In this document: positions 7,421 through 15,836 of the stretch, piece after piece | How positions within the stretch are numbered: position 1 is the first letter of the stretch | Layout: each line of letters begins with the position of its first letter | Origin: Cyclobacteriaceae bacterium | Lineage (GTDB): Bacteria > Bacteroidota > Bacteroidia > Cytophagales > Cyclobacteriaceae | DNA length: 22,839 nucleotides | NCBI GenBank assembly: GCA_030589835.1 | Contig: JAUUZS010000004.1 | Coordinates: 1 to 22,839, forward strand | Direction of reading: 5' to 3' | Translations under genes and position numbers: made by a program | Notes under the pieces: generated by a model | Database searches by the model: none | Seen by the model: the letters and a program-made list of their open reading frames with translations, nothing else | What the model was told of the DNA's origin: nothing

Positions 7421-8296
7421 ATGGATGCAACTATAGAAAATAACAATAAGGGAGTAGAACATCTGCTAAAAAAAGACTTTGACAATGCAAAATCACAATT
7501 TGAAGAGGCACTGGAAAAAGACAAATCCAATACAACTGCCCTAAATAATATGGGGCTATTGTACCATCAAAAAGAGCATTATGCGAAAGCTGTTACGTTT
7601 TTTAATCAGGCCATTTCAATAAATCCCAAAGACACCTATTATCTAAATCTTGCCAACTCGTTGACATTTTTGAAGAAATATGATGAAGCAGAATTAAATT
7701 ATAAATATAGTATACATCTGAATGCAGATAATGTAAATGCAAAAATTAGCCTGGCGAAATTTTACCAGGCAACCGGAAAGGTTCAGATGGCAACAACAAT
7801 TTGGGAAGAGCTGGTGAATTCGTCAACAAAAGAATTGTATAAGCTGGAACTCGCCAAGAACTACATGGCAATTGGAAATTTTGAGAATGCATTATCTGTG
7901 CTTTCCTATTTAAGTTCAATAAAAGAAAATGCAGAATACCACTGTTATATGGGTGTTTGTGAATTCAATTTGAAAAATTATGGGTTGGCAGAAAATGCAT
8001 TTAAAAAATCATTATCCATAGAACCCGACAACTATAAAACCAGGCATTATTTAGCCATTAATTATTTATCAAAAGGAGATTATGCCGCTGCCATCAAAGA
8101 ATTGGATATGCTGATCAGGATGAACCCAGATTACAGCAAGATAAAAATGGATAAGGCGATGATCCTTTTAAATCTTAGAAAATATCAGGAAGGGTTGGAT
8201 CTTATAAATGGTGTGCTCAAATCTTATCCGGATGATAAAAAAGCACTTAAATATAAGAACATAGTCAACGAACTTATGATTAGAACCAACACATAA
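7421..8296 (+). CDS. Tetratricopeptide repeat protein
   Basis: The 291-residue protein is read from ATG 7421. The frame also offers a TTG at 7403, but that overlaps the end of the large effector gene. It is built of about seven or eight TPR units from end to end. The clearest are around ALNNMGLLYHQKEHYAKAV, YLNLANSLTFLKKYDEAEL, YHCYMGVCEFNLKNYGLAE and RHYLAINYLSKGDYAAAI, each with the usual small, aromatic and alanine positions. There is no signal peptide, membrane span or catalytic domain, so it is probably a cytoplasmic scaffold or adaptor. It starts 10 bases after the effector stop, so the two are likely translated from one mRNA. A role in loading or chaperoning the upstream DUF4157 proteins is inferred from this position only. 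Confidence 0.85.
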   Translation: MDATIENNNKGVEHLLKKDFDNAKSQFEEALEKDKSNTTALNNMGLLYHQKEHYAKAVTFFNQAISINPKDTYYLNLANSLTFLKKYDEAELNYKYSIHLNADNVNAKISLAKFYQATGKVQMATTIWEELVNSSTKELYKLELAKNYMAIGNFENALSVLSYLSSIKENAEYHCYMGVCEFNLKNYGLAENAFKKSLSIEPDNYKTRHYLAINYLSKGDYAAAIKELDMLIRMNPDYSKIKMDKAMILLNLRKYQEGLDLINGVLKSYPDDKKALKYKNIVNELMIRTNT

Positions 8297-8545
8297 ATCA
8301 CAGGCTAAAAACCACTATTAACCTTAAAAAATCTAAGTTAGCAACCCATTTGATACATTAAAACCTGAATTTTGTGCCGTCAAATATTTCAAATAAAATC
8401 CTATTGTACAACGTTTTCTTTTTTATTAAATTGATTTTTATTTACAGTGCCGACAAATGGGCATATGCAAGATTGAAGTGCTCGATAGCTTTTCAGTTCA
8501 TGATCTGCAAGGAATAAAGGCTTCTTTTTGAATTATATCAATATT
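8297..8545 (+). other. Gap between the TPR gene and the AAA+ ATPase gene
   Basis: This 249-base A/T-rich gap is much longer than the other gaps in the cassette. I see no clear terminator hairpin and no convincing match to the Bacteroidota TTG / TAnnTTTG promoter. A 24-codon frame from ATG 8457 to 8531 is present but resembles nothing I know. The ATPase may have its own promoter here. Confidence 0.4.
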
Positions 8546-9877
8546 ATGAATCAAACTACCATCGATGAAAAAACCAACAAAACACTTTCCTATTTAAGGA
8601 AAATTATTGAATTCCGCCTGGATGTTGAGTATGGGGATACAACGCCCCCTCCTCCGGCCCCACTACAGGTTGATGAATCGTATCTGTCAAATTTTATTAC
8701 AACACATCAATTATCAGCTGAGGAAGTCAACATTGTATTGCTATCCCTGGTACCACATATTGCCCCAAATTTTTTCAATACGATCATCTCACAATATTTA
8801 CCCAACGGTGGTGAATTTCCGGATTTTGGAGGTATCAAAGGGAAAAACCATCGTGGTATTATCCCCACAGGAGAAACCATACAGTTTATACTCGCAGGAA
8901 ACGACATGGCTAAGCGCATTGAACTCACCCAAATGTTTAATGAAACTCACCTGTTTGCTAAAAAGGGCATCCTGTATCTCGGCGATGTCCCGGATGGCGA
9001 GCCCAAAATGAGCGGACGTCTCATCCTGGATGAAGAATATGTACAGCTATTGACAACCGGTACGATTCTAAAGCCCAAAATGTCTAACGACTTTCCTGCA
9101 CAACGCATTGTTACCGAGCTAGAATGGGAAGATTTGATTCTTAGTGCCAAAACACTGGATCACATCAAAGAAATCGAGACCTGGCTTAACTACAATGATA
9201 TCTTACTCCATGATTGGAACATGAAAAGCAGGATCAAACCCGGATACAGGGTCATGTTTCACGGGCTTCCAGGAACCGGAAAAACCCTCACTGCAAACCT
9301 ACTGGGAAAATATACCCAAAAGGATGTCTATAGAATTGACCTCTCTTTGGTAGTTTCAAAATATATAGGGGAAACCGAAAAGAACCTTTCAAAGCTCTTC
9401 GACAAAGCGAATAACAAAAACTGGATCTTATTTTTTGATGAGGCCGATGCTATTTTTGGCAAGCGTACCAATGTGAGAGATGCACATGACAAATACGCCA
9501 ATCAAGAGGTATCTTATTTATTGCAACGGATAGAATCACATTCGGGACTCGTTATTTTGGCGTCCAACTTTAAAAGCAATATAGATACTGCTTTTACCAG
9601 AAGATTCCAGTCCATGATCGAATTTGAAACACCTACATATAAGGAAAGACTGTTGCTGTGGCAAAACAACCTGCCCAAACATATTGCCTTACAGAACACA
9701 ATTTCGCTGGAAACGCTGTCCAAAAAGTACCCCATTACCGGAGCCAGCATTGTAAATATTGTTCAGTATGCCTGTTTAAAAACCATAGCCGGAAAATATA
9801 ATGAAATTCAGCACTCTTTTATTTTAGAGGGTATAAAAAAAGAATACCTCAAAGAAGGCAAAACCATAAATTTATGA
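8546..9877 (+). CDS. eCIS-associated AAA+ ATPase (Afp15/Pvc15-type)
   Basis: The 443-residue protein is read from ATG 8546. A TTG at 8528 is in frame but adds only six residues. Residues 1 to about 200 form the N-terminal region found in eCIS ATPases, with FGGIKGKNHRGIIPTGET and later a TELEWEDLIL segment. The AAA+ core follows. Walker A is GLPGTGKT with K246. A conserved VSKYIGETEKNLSKLFDKA helix comes next. Walker B is ILFFDEADAIFGKR with D298 and E299. A sensor-1 asparagine lies in ILASNFKSNID, and the arginine pair in AFTRRFQ is a candidate arginine finger. In antifeeding prophage and PVC-type particles this ATPase is needed for assembly or maturation of the particle, or for cargo loading, and acts in the cytoplasm. 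Its presence is the strongest sign that the upstream DUF4157 genes are true eCIS cargo. All key residues are intact. Family assignment is firm; its exact partner particle is outside this window. Confidence 0.93.
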   Translation: MNQTTIDEKTNKTLSYLRKIIEFRLDVEYGDTTPPPPAPLQVDESYLSNFITTHQLSAEEVNIVLLSLVPHIAPNFFNTIISQYLPNGGEFPDFGGIKGKNHRGIIPTGETIQFILAGNDMAKRIELTQMFNETHLFAKKGILYLGDVPDGEPKMSGRLILDEEYVQLLTTGTILKPKMSNDFPAQRIVTELEWEDLILSAKTLDHIKEIETWLNYNDILLHDWNMKSRIKPGYRVMFHGLPGTGKTLTANLLGKYTQKDVYRIDLSLVVSKYIGETEKNLSKLFDKANNKNWILFFDEADAIFGKRTNVRDAHDKYANQEVSYLLQRIESHSGLVILASNFKSNIDTAFTRRFQSMIEFETPTYKERLLLWQNNLPKHIALQNTISLETLSKKYPITGASIVNIVQYACLKTIAGKYNEIQHSFILEGIKKEYLKEGKTINL

Positions 9878-9967
9878 GCCGATTGTCATTTTTTTATTAA
9901 GCAGAACTGAATTTATCATTAGATTGCACCCTTCTTTCGGTAAAAGAAAGCTATTTACCAATTACCA

Positions 9968-11182
9968 ATGTTTATGAGTACAGAAAAAAAACATCACCAT
10001 TTTCATGTAGTATTTTTAGGCGAATCCGGATTCCCATATGGGTTAGCCGGTATGAATAAAATGATTTTGATAAGCAAAGCGCTAATACATGCAGGTGCTA
10101 AAGTTACCGTGGTCAATCGAAAAGGGAAACTTGATCCACAGCAAGAAACAAAGCTAAAACCGGAAGGTGTATTCGAGGGCATTCATTATATATACACGTC
10201 TGGCAAAGTATACCGGCCTAAGGGCTTTCTGGAGCGAAATTTACAAAAGATCAAAGGAAAAATTGGGGAGCTCAACTATTTACGACTACTGCATAAAAAC
10301 AATGATTTGGATGCCGCCATCATTTCCAGTCTTAGTTTCGTACATAGTTTATCGTACCGATTATTTTCAATTTTTTTCCGATTTCCGTTGGTATTGAGTT
10401 ACGTAGAATATGGGCCTTATATGCAACATCACAATGGTATTCTTGCCAACATCAATGATCGATTGCTTGACCCGGTTTTGCTGAAATGGATGGACGGCGC
10501 ACTGCCAATTAGTGAATTTCTGGTAGATAGATATAAGAAAATCTCCCCGAACAAACCCTTCCTAAAGATTCCCGTCTTATGTGACTTCGAACAATTTGAA
10601 CTTCCACAAAAGCAAGCCCCACAGGAATCCTATTTTCTCTTTTGCGGTTCTTTAGACTACCGCGAAGTGCTGGATTTTATCATAGAATCTTTTGCCAGAC
10701 TACCATCTGAATACAAAATGAAATTGTATCTGGTAGTAGGTGAGACAGAACCGGGACAATTTGATAAGCTAAAAAAAGACATTAGCCAAATGGAGTTTGC
10801 CTCACATATAACCCTTTTTACCAAACTTGATTATGACAAATTGGTTTTGTTATATTTAAATGCAAAGGCACTATTAATACCTCTAAGACCTACCCTGCAG
10901 GATGTTGCACGTTTTCCGCATAAAATCGGAGAGTATGTGGCATCCGGAAATCCAATAATCACCACCAATGCCGGAGAGATAATCCATTACTTTAAGCATG
11001 AAGAAACTGCCTTGATTGCAGAAAAGTATGAAGTTTCCTCATATGTAAAGCAGATGAAATATGTGTTGGATTACCCTGAAAAAGCAATAGAGATTGGCCG
11101 AAAAGGCAAAGAGTTGGGAAGGATTGAATTTAATTATTTGAATTATGGCCAAAAACTAAAATCATTTTTACAGAATTTTTAG
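9968..11182 (+). CDS. Glycosyltransferase, family 4-like (GT-B fold)
   Basis: The 404-residue protein has ATG at 9968, with a second ATG at 9974 that would serve equally well. The N-terminal half begins with FLGESGFPYGLAGMNKMILISKAL, the glycine-rich acceptor-side loop of GT4 enzymes. An FLFCGSLDYREVLDFII segment marks the second Rossmann domain, and KIGEYVASGNPIITTNAGE corresponds to the nucleotide-sugar binding region. The usual E-x7-E is only partly kept: a glutamate in GEYV is present, but the first acidic residue is replaced. No membrane segment is visible, so it is cytoplasmic or peripheral. It lies 90 bases after the eCIS ATPase and probably belongs functionally to the exopolysaccharide genes further on. 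The sugar and linkage cannot be predicted. Confidence 0.85.
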   Translation: MFMSTEKKHHHFHVVFLGESGFPYGLAGMNKMILISKALIHAGAKVTVVNRKGKLDPQQETKLKPEGVFEGIHYIYTSGKVYRPKGFLERNLQKIKGKIGELNYLRLLHKNNDLDAAIISSLSFVHSLSYRLFSIFFRFPLVLSYVEYGPYMQHHNGILANINDRLLDPVLLKWMDGALPISEFLVDRYKKISPNKPFLKIPVLCDFEQFELPQKQAPQESYFLFCGSLDYREVLDFIIESFARLPSEYKMKLYLVVGETEPGQFDKLKKDISQMEFASHITLFTKLDYDKLVLLYLNAKALLIPLRPTLQDVARFPHKIGEYVASGNPIITTNAGEIIHYFKHEETALIAEKYEVSSYVKQMKYVLDYPEKAIEIGRKGKELGRIEFNYLNYGQKLKSFLQNF

Positions 11183-11331
11183 GATTCCTGATTGCTCAAA
11201 AAAACCTACTTCCGTGCTCCTTTTAAAAAAATAATCAGACAATCTGTGATAAATTGATGTTTTTTTTAAACCAGAACGCCTTAAATGTGTTGTTATTAAG
11301 TGCCTTACAATAAAGTCAGAGTTTGTTTAGA

Positions 11332-11559
11332 ATGTACGGGATGATGCGTCGTCTTCCTTAATACGGCGGGCAAGGACGTGCAACGTTTCTGAAAACACCA
11401 GCCCAACTGAAAAGTTGGGAGATTATATATGCAATGGGTTTTTTAGGAGCAAGCATGCCACACCATCAAGACGGGCGTAAAGCAATGATCGGACATTATG
11501 AACAAATTCCTGTTTATCAATCATTTATTGATAGGTGCAACAATAAATATATAATCTGA
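11332..11559 (+). pseudogene. Possible gene remnant with one in-frame stop
   Basis: ATG 11332 opens a frame that reads MYGMMRRLP, meets TAA at 11359-11361, and is then open for 65 codons to a TGA at 11557-11559. The open part contains FLKTPAQLKSWEIIYAMGF and HQDGRKAMIGHYEQIPVYQ, which looks protein-like but matches no family I recognise. If translated on its own, the 34-codon part from ATG 11455 has AGGAG at 11445-11449, a well-spaced Shine-Dalgarno and rare in this window. It could be a degraded gene, a small functional protein or chance. Confidence 0.3.
11402..11419 (+). other. Perfect 7-bp stem with GAAA tetraloop
   Basis: CCCAACT (11402-11408) and AGTTGGG (11413-11419) pair around GAAA, a GNRA-type loop that is very stable in RNA. 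No T-run follows, so it is not a terminator. It may be part of a leader RNA for the downstream glycosyltransferase gene or an accident within the possible remnant. Confidence 0.4.
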
Positions 11560-11578
11560 CTGCTAATCATAATTGGAA

Positions 11579-12682
11579 ATGAAAATTCAAATGATTCATG
11601 ACCGGCTTGCCCGTGGGGGGCAAGAACGTCAAATAATTGAGCTGCTAAAGAGTTTTAAACTACGCCCAAATATCGAGGTGGAACTGGTTTTCTTTTCTGA
11701 TAAAGTTTCTTACCCAGAAATATACGATCTCGGCTATCCCGTTCATCTTATAAAAAGAAAATATAAAGTTGATTTTGGCGCATTGTACAAATATTATAAA
11801 CTGTGCAAAAAATTTCAACCTGATATTATTCATAGCTGGGGCCGCTTGTCTGCAATTTTTGCCATTCTTCCCAGTAAGCTATTAAAAATTGTGTTTATCA
11901 ATCAGAATGTGATGGACGCAACAAAAGGCTTAAATATCTTTAACAAAAAATATTTTAAGGCAAAACTCACTTTTCCATTTTCTGATATAATCATTGGAAA
12001 TTCAAAAGCAGGATTACAAGTCTATCACGCCCCAAAGTCCAAAAGCAAATGCATATACAATGGCTTTGATTTTGACCGCATTAAAGAGTTACTCAATCCT
12101 CAGCAAGTACGTGATCAGCTGAATATTAAACCCGGCCCTATTGTTGGCATGGTGGGGGCTTTTCACCCGAGAAAGGATTATGACACCTTCATTCAGGCTG
12201 CGATTATATTGTTGAACGAAGGCCATGAATTCAATTTTCTGGCGATCGGTGATGGCGCAAATTTTGAACATTGCAAAGCTTTGATCCCTAGTGCCTATGC
12301 CGACCGAATTTTGTTGCCTGGCCAAATGAACAAAGTAGAGTCTGTCATAAATAGTTTTGATGTCGGCGTATTATCGACAAATTCAAAACTGCACGGCGAG
12401 GGGGTATCAAACTCAATAATTGAGTATATGGTATTTGGCAAACCGGTGGTTGCCACAAATGGCGGGGGCACCCCGGAAATTGTTGAAGATAACGAAACCG
12501 GATTTCTCGTGCCGGCAAAATCACCGGAAATACTTGCAGATAAAATTAAATATTTACTGGATCGGCCAGAGTTGGCGTTAAAAATGGGGGACGCCGGACA
12601 ACATCGTGTTAAAAAAGACTTTTCAATACAGAGAATGGAGCAACAATATTTAGACCTTTATAGTCAGTTTATTTCCATATAA
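11579..12682 (+). CDS. Glycosyltransferase family 4 protein
   Basis: The 367-residue protein is read from ATG 11579. A TTG at 11573 is in frame, immediately after a stop. It starts with IQMIHDRLARGGQERQIIELL, the glycine-rich N-terminal loop typical of GT4. The second Rossmann domain begins near VGMVGAFHPRKDYDTFIQAA. The catalytic E-x7-E is complete in GEGVSNSIIEYM and is followed by GKPVVATNGGGTPEIV and a GFLVP strand. No membrane span is present. It likely adds a sugar to the undecaprenyl-linked repeat unit begun by the WcaJ-type enzyme. It is the last plus-strand gene before the convergence point and ends just before a terminator. Confidence 0.92.
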   Translation: MKIQMIHDRLARGGQERQIIELLKSFKLRPNIEVELVFFSDKVSYPEIYDLGYPVHLIKRKYKVDFGALYKYYKLCKKFQPDIIHSWGRLSAIFAILPSKLLKIVFINQNVMDATKGLNIFNKKYFKAKLTFPFSDIIIGNSKAGLQVYHAPKSKSKCIYNGFDFDRIKELLNPQQVRDQLNIKPGPIVGMVGAFHPRKDYDTFIQAAIILLNEGHEFNFLAIGDGANFEHCKALIPSAYADRILLPGQMNKVESVINSFDVGVLSTNSKLHGEGVSNSIIEYMVFGKPVVATNGGGTPEIVEDNETGFLVPAKSPEILADKIKYLLDRPELALKMGDAGQHRVKKDFSIQRMEQQYLDLYSQFISI

Positions 12683-12698
12683 ATGAATCGTGATTCAT
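12683..12698. repeat. 16-base palindrome after the glycosyltransferase stop
   Basis: ATGAATC (12683-12689) and GATTCAT (12692-12698) form perfect arms around GT, starting on the base after the stop codon. It could be a protein-binding site or a small hairpin protecting the mRNA end. No T-run follows it. Confidence 0.4.
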
Positions 12699-12719
12699 AT
12701 TGACTCCGGTGCATGACCC

Positions 12720-12747
12720 GTAGCCATCCTTGAGGCTGTTTTTTTTT
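12720..12747 (+). terminator. Intrinsic terminator of the plus-strand gene run
   Basis: AGCC (12722-12725) and GGCT (12734-12737) form a stem that can extend by two G-U pairs, around an 8-base loop. It is followed at once by nine T residues (12739-12747). It lies about 40 bases after the last plus-strand gene and would end transcription before the opposing operon. Confidence 0.65.
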
Positions 12748-12830
12748 AGAAACCAAAGAAAGGCAGTTGCCTCAACGTATATAATAATAGGGTTCTCTGT
12801 TATTTTAATGGAAAACTTTGGTCCAAGAGC

Positions 12831-12944
12831 CAGAAGTCGGAAGTCGGAAGAAAAGAATTCCAAAATCGGCAAATGTTAATGTTTCTTATTCCTGCATTGG
12901 TTTTTCGCCTTTTTTTACTTCGGTCTCCGGTCTTCCGACTTCTG
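12831..12944. repeat. Intergenic inverted repeat, GGAAGTCGGAAG type
   Basis: CAGAAGTCGGAAG at 12831-12843 is repeated exactly as its reverse complement at 12932-12944, with 88 bases between. The left arm continues as a short tandem of the heptamer AAGTCGG (12834-12850). Similar purine-rich repeats are scattered between genes in many Bacteroidota genomes, as I recall. This is probably a dispersed extragenic element placed in the convergence zone. Confidence 0.65.
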
Positions 12945-12983
12945 ACAAAAATTACAATCTCCCATTAAATTCAGGGCAGAACC

Positions 12984-13006
12984 AAAAATAGTAAACCGGG
13001 TTTACT
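12984..13006 (-). terminator. Intrinsic terminator at the end of the flippase gene
   Basis: Read on the minus strand, AGTAAAC and GTTTACT pair around CCG (13006 to 12990) and are followed by A and five T residues (12988-12984). The hairpin overlaps the stop codon of the flippase gene at 13002-13004. It would end the minus-strand exopolysaccharide transcript. Confidence 0.65.
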
Positions 13007-14363
13007 TTTCCCAAACTCCACTTTCTTTTCCTGACAGAATTTTTAATACCTGAATAGGCGAAATAATGGCAACAGGGATCAGGCTGACAATCGTACCTAA
13101 TACAATGCCCACAACTCCAAAATTCAATACTTTTACAAAGTAAATAGATGCGGGAATATTTAAGCAAGCGGCCAATAACCAGGCATACATTTGAAGTTTG
13201 ATTTTCCCTGTTCCGTTCAACACCAGGTTAAACATATTAACCCATGTGGTAATACTTATGGAAAACGCTACCGATACGGTGATTAAAAATGGAATTTCAA
13301 GGTTATCCCCTAACCAAATTTCAAAAATGAAAGGAGACGCCCAGAGCATCAGTGCAGCAAGCAAAACAGTGCCAAACCAGATTTTCATTACTGTCCACAT
13401 CGATTTTTTCATCCATTTTATATCCCCCTGATTATAGGCTTCGACATTTGACGGCCAAAGCTGGTTGGTTAGGATGGTGAAGAGCAAAAGAAATATAGAC
13501 AGGTACTTATAAGCCGCCTCATATTGCGGGACTCCATCTACTGAAACAAATCCGGCTATTAGAAAATTATTGGTTTGATGGATAATGATCATAGATACCC
13601 GAATCAAAAAAAACTTTATACCCAGAGAAAAAAGACTTTTAAAGTAGTCTAATCTTACGAACCTGAACGAAGGGCTATATTTTTTGATCCGGGTCCTGAA
13701 ATAATATATCCCGACGATCAATGGGACTAAAGCAAAAGTCAATGATTTTGCACTTCCGTATAAAAGCAAAGAATCGCTTGTAAACAGGAGTAAGAAAATA
13801 ATCATTAAAAGGAAAGAAGCTTTAGTGATCAAACGAAAAAGCTCGACATAAGCCATTTTTTGCAGCGCATAAAATATTTCATACACATTAGCCGAAATAA
13901 ATTGAATAGAAAAAGCAATTATGATAATTCCTACAAGGAGTTTGATTTCGCTATTTAATTGCGGATCGGCATTAAGCCAATTTGACCATGGAATAAACAT
14001 ATTCCCAATAAGAAAAAGTATCGTTACAATGATAATGATGGCGCTAATCGCAAAATAGGCCGTACTCACATAATGCAAAGCCTTTTTGTCGTCACCCTGG
14101 GCAATGGATTCGCCAAACTTATTTCTTAGTCCATGGCCTATGCCGATATCCAAATCCATAAACCAATCAATCATGGAGATAAGCGTAAGGAAAATACCAA
14201 ACTTAACGACGCCAAGATATTCCAACGAAAGTGGGAAATATGCAAATCCGATCAATACGCCAATCGCTTTTAATAAAACCGACAGCAATACATTCTTTTT
14301 GGCGCTTACAGACCTGGCATGTCCTTTATCCAAATAGGATTTGGCTTTTTTTATTAAATTCAT
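13002..14363 (-). CDS. wzx: Oligosaccharide flippase (Wzx-type, MOP superfamily)
   Basis: The 453-residue protein is read from ATG at 14363. A TTG at 14372 would add three residues. It has about 12-14 hydrophobic membrane segments along its whole length, starting with VLLSVLLKAIGVLIGFAYFPL, where polysaccharide flippases of the MOP superfamily keep a long first helix. The segment LDIGIGHGLRNKFGESIAQGD is typical of the second and third helices in Wzx-like proteins. It would move undecaprenyl-linked repeat units across the inner membrane. It lies 40 bases after the polymerase-like gene and is the last gene of the minus-strand run, ending in a terminator. The length fits the family. The gene symbol is by function; these proteins share little sequence. 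Confidence 0.88.
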   Translation of the reverse strand: MNLIKKAKSYLDKGHARSVSAKKNVLLSVLLKAIGVLIGFAYFPLSLEYLGVVKFGIFLTLISMIDWFMDLDIGIGHGLRNKFGESIAQGDDKKALHYVSTAYFAISAIIIIVTILFLIGNMFIPWSNWLNADPQLNSEIKLLVGIIIIAFSIQFISANVYEIFYALQKMAYVELFRLITKASFLLMIIFLLLFTSDSLLLYGSAKSLTFALVPLIVGIYYFRTRIKKYSPSFRFVRLDYFKSLFSLGIKFFLIRVSMIIIHQTNNFLIAGFVSVDGVPQYEAAYKYLSIFLLLFTILTNQLWPSNVEAYNQGDIKWMKKSMWTVMKIWFGTVLLAALMLWASPFIFEIWLGDNLEIPFLITVSVAFSISITTWVNMFNLVLNGTGKIKLQMYAWLLAACLNIPASIYFVKVLNFGVVGIVLGTIVSLIPVAIISPIQVLKILSGKESGVWEK

Positions 14364-14403
14364 ATTCTGCAAGAAAGTTGCGATAAATGGATTGGCATAT
14401 ACT

Positions 14404-15771
14404 TCAGGAATCTGATTTCGATAAATCTATTTTTTGTTTTACTCCCATGGCAATACCTAAATGCAAAGCATAAAATACCCCTACATGCTTCGAAAACATC
14501 AAGGTATTGGTAAGGTTTCCTACTAAAAAAATAAATGCAATAAAAAAAGGAATCGCAAAAAATCGATCTTTCAAAGATAGTTTTGCAAAGTAAAATACGG
14601 ATAGCAATGCAAACATGGTAAAGAAAAAAAAGACTGGTATACCGGTGTAAAACATGGCTGAGAAATAACCACTATGAATACCTCCTTCAGTACCTGTGGC
14701 CCTCCCTACTCTTCCGGTAATTTTTAACATGTAAGAATAATATACTTCATTATTCCTTCCTCCATACCCGAACAAAGGTTTTTTATGAATATTTTCCATT
14801 ACCATGGTATAATACCCTTCCCTACCATCGACCGAATCGGTCAACCTTTCCTGAACCAATGAGGTATCCATTATATCCCGATGATAGAAAATAAAAACAG
14901 CCAGAATTATCGCAATACCACTCAAGCCTGCCAATATCAATTTATCAAGAATCACATTGTCTATAAACAAAAAATAAATGATAAGGACTGAGCTTAGGAT
15001 CAACCAGCTCATTCTATGGAAAGATAAAATGATCCCTATAGTATATAAGGAAATTAAAATGATTTTTAAATTTTTTCTTTTTACGAGGACTATAGTCCAA
15101 ATTATAGCGGTTATCAGGAAATAAGAATTATAATGTTCCTGATCAAACATACCATTTGCCCGTATTGTTTCCCCAAAAGCTATACGGTCGATACCTATGC
15201 GCAAAAAATATGGGTCGATTGCAATCTGTATGATGCTTAAAATAGATGATAAAGTGGCTCCTATAAGTATTGATTTCCCCAATACCTGATAAGATTCATC
15301 ATTGGCCATTAATCTCAATGCTAAAATGATCACCAGAAAAGTGAATTCAAAAGATAGGTTTACCAGTATTTCAGATATTCCAATAACGGCGATATTTGCA
15401 AACTGCGAAATCACAAAGAAGATAAAATAAGCATAAAGCATGATCTCCCACCAGGGTATTTTTCCGTTACTGGTCATGCTGACCTTTTCCCTGGAAAACA
15501 ATATTTTTTTGATTAGAAAAAAAGAAAGTATGAGGAGCAAAAATCGCTTTGGCTGAATCTCGAACAGGCTGAATCCTGGAATACTTATAGTTAAAATCTC
15601 ATTCAAATTTCCTGTCAACACATAAAAGGATAGAAAGAACAATTCAAATTTATATTCCGAATTACTCTTCTTCACTAAATAATATGCGATAAGGGCTGCA
15701 ATTACCAGATAAATGTAAAAGTGAATCAGATGTACTTCCTGCCATCTGAACAAATGATCCCCAACATTCAT
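14404..15771 (-). CDS. O-antigen polymerase/ligase family membrane protein (Wzy-like)
   Basis: The 455-residue protein starts at ATG 15771. It has about 10-12 hydrophobic segments and one large outer loop (about residues 300-370). The loop holds a VDGREGYYTMVMENIHKKP stretch, then GYGGRNNEVYY, then GGIHSGYFSAMFYTGIP. This arrangement, with arginines and a histidine in the big periplasmic loop before the last helices, is that of the Wzy_C/O-antigen ligase family. In this locus the likely role is polymerising the flipped repeat units in the periplasm; a ligase role cannot be excluded from sequence. It starts 65 bases after the Wzc-type kinase gene and precedes the flippase, so the three are probably one operon. 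Confidence 0.85.
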   Translation of the reverse strand: MNVGDHLFRWQEVHLIHFYIYLVIAALIAYYLVKKSNSEYKFELFFLSFYVLTGNLNEILTISIPGFSLFEIQPKRFLLLILSFFLIKKILFSREKVSMTSNGKIPWWEIMLYAYFIFFVISQFANIAVIGISEILVNLSFEFTFLVIILALRLMANDESYQVLGKSILIGATLSSILSIIQIAIDPYFLRIGIDRIAFGETIRANGMFDQEHYNSYFLITAIIWTIVLVKRKNLKIILISLYTIGIILSFHRMSWLILSSVLIIYFLFIDNVILDKLILAGLSGIAIILAVFIFYHRDIMDTSLVQERLTDSVDGREGYYTMVMENIHKKPLFGYGGRNNEVYYSYMLKITGRVGRATGTEGGIHSGYFSAMFYTGIPVFFFFTMFALLSVFYFAKLSLKDRFFAIPFFIAFIFLVGNLTNTLMFSKHVGVFYALHLGIAMGVKQKIDLSKSDS

Positions 15772-15836
15772 ATTAATCTCTTATCATTCTATTGAAAAAC
15801 TCATTGCAGATACTACATTCATATACTATGCGGTTT

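Larger units (their letters stand above)
11183..11578 (+). other. 396-base gap between two glycosyltransferase genes
   Basis: The first 150 bases show no recognisable feature beyond a T/A-rich start. The rest carries a frame interrupted once (see the entry at 11332-11559) and a perfect 7-bp hairpin at 11402-11419. The gap is long for an operon of this kind and suggests a lost or decaying gene, or a separate promoter for the second glycosyltransferase. Confidence 0.5.

Noticed and set aside
8457..8531. 24-codon open frame before the ATPase gene
   Set aside because: It is too short, has no Shine-Dalgarno and no recognisable sequence. It is expected by chance.
9941..9951. CTTTC...GAAAG hairpin between the ATPase and first GT4 gene
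   Set aside because: The arms are only five bases in an A/T-rich stretch, and no T-run follows. This is too weak to call a terminator.
11183..11578. Insertion sequence remnant
   Set aside because: No transposase motif, terminal inverted repeats or target duplication could be found, so only a generic gene remnant is proposed.
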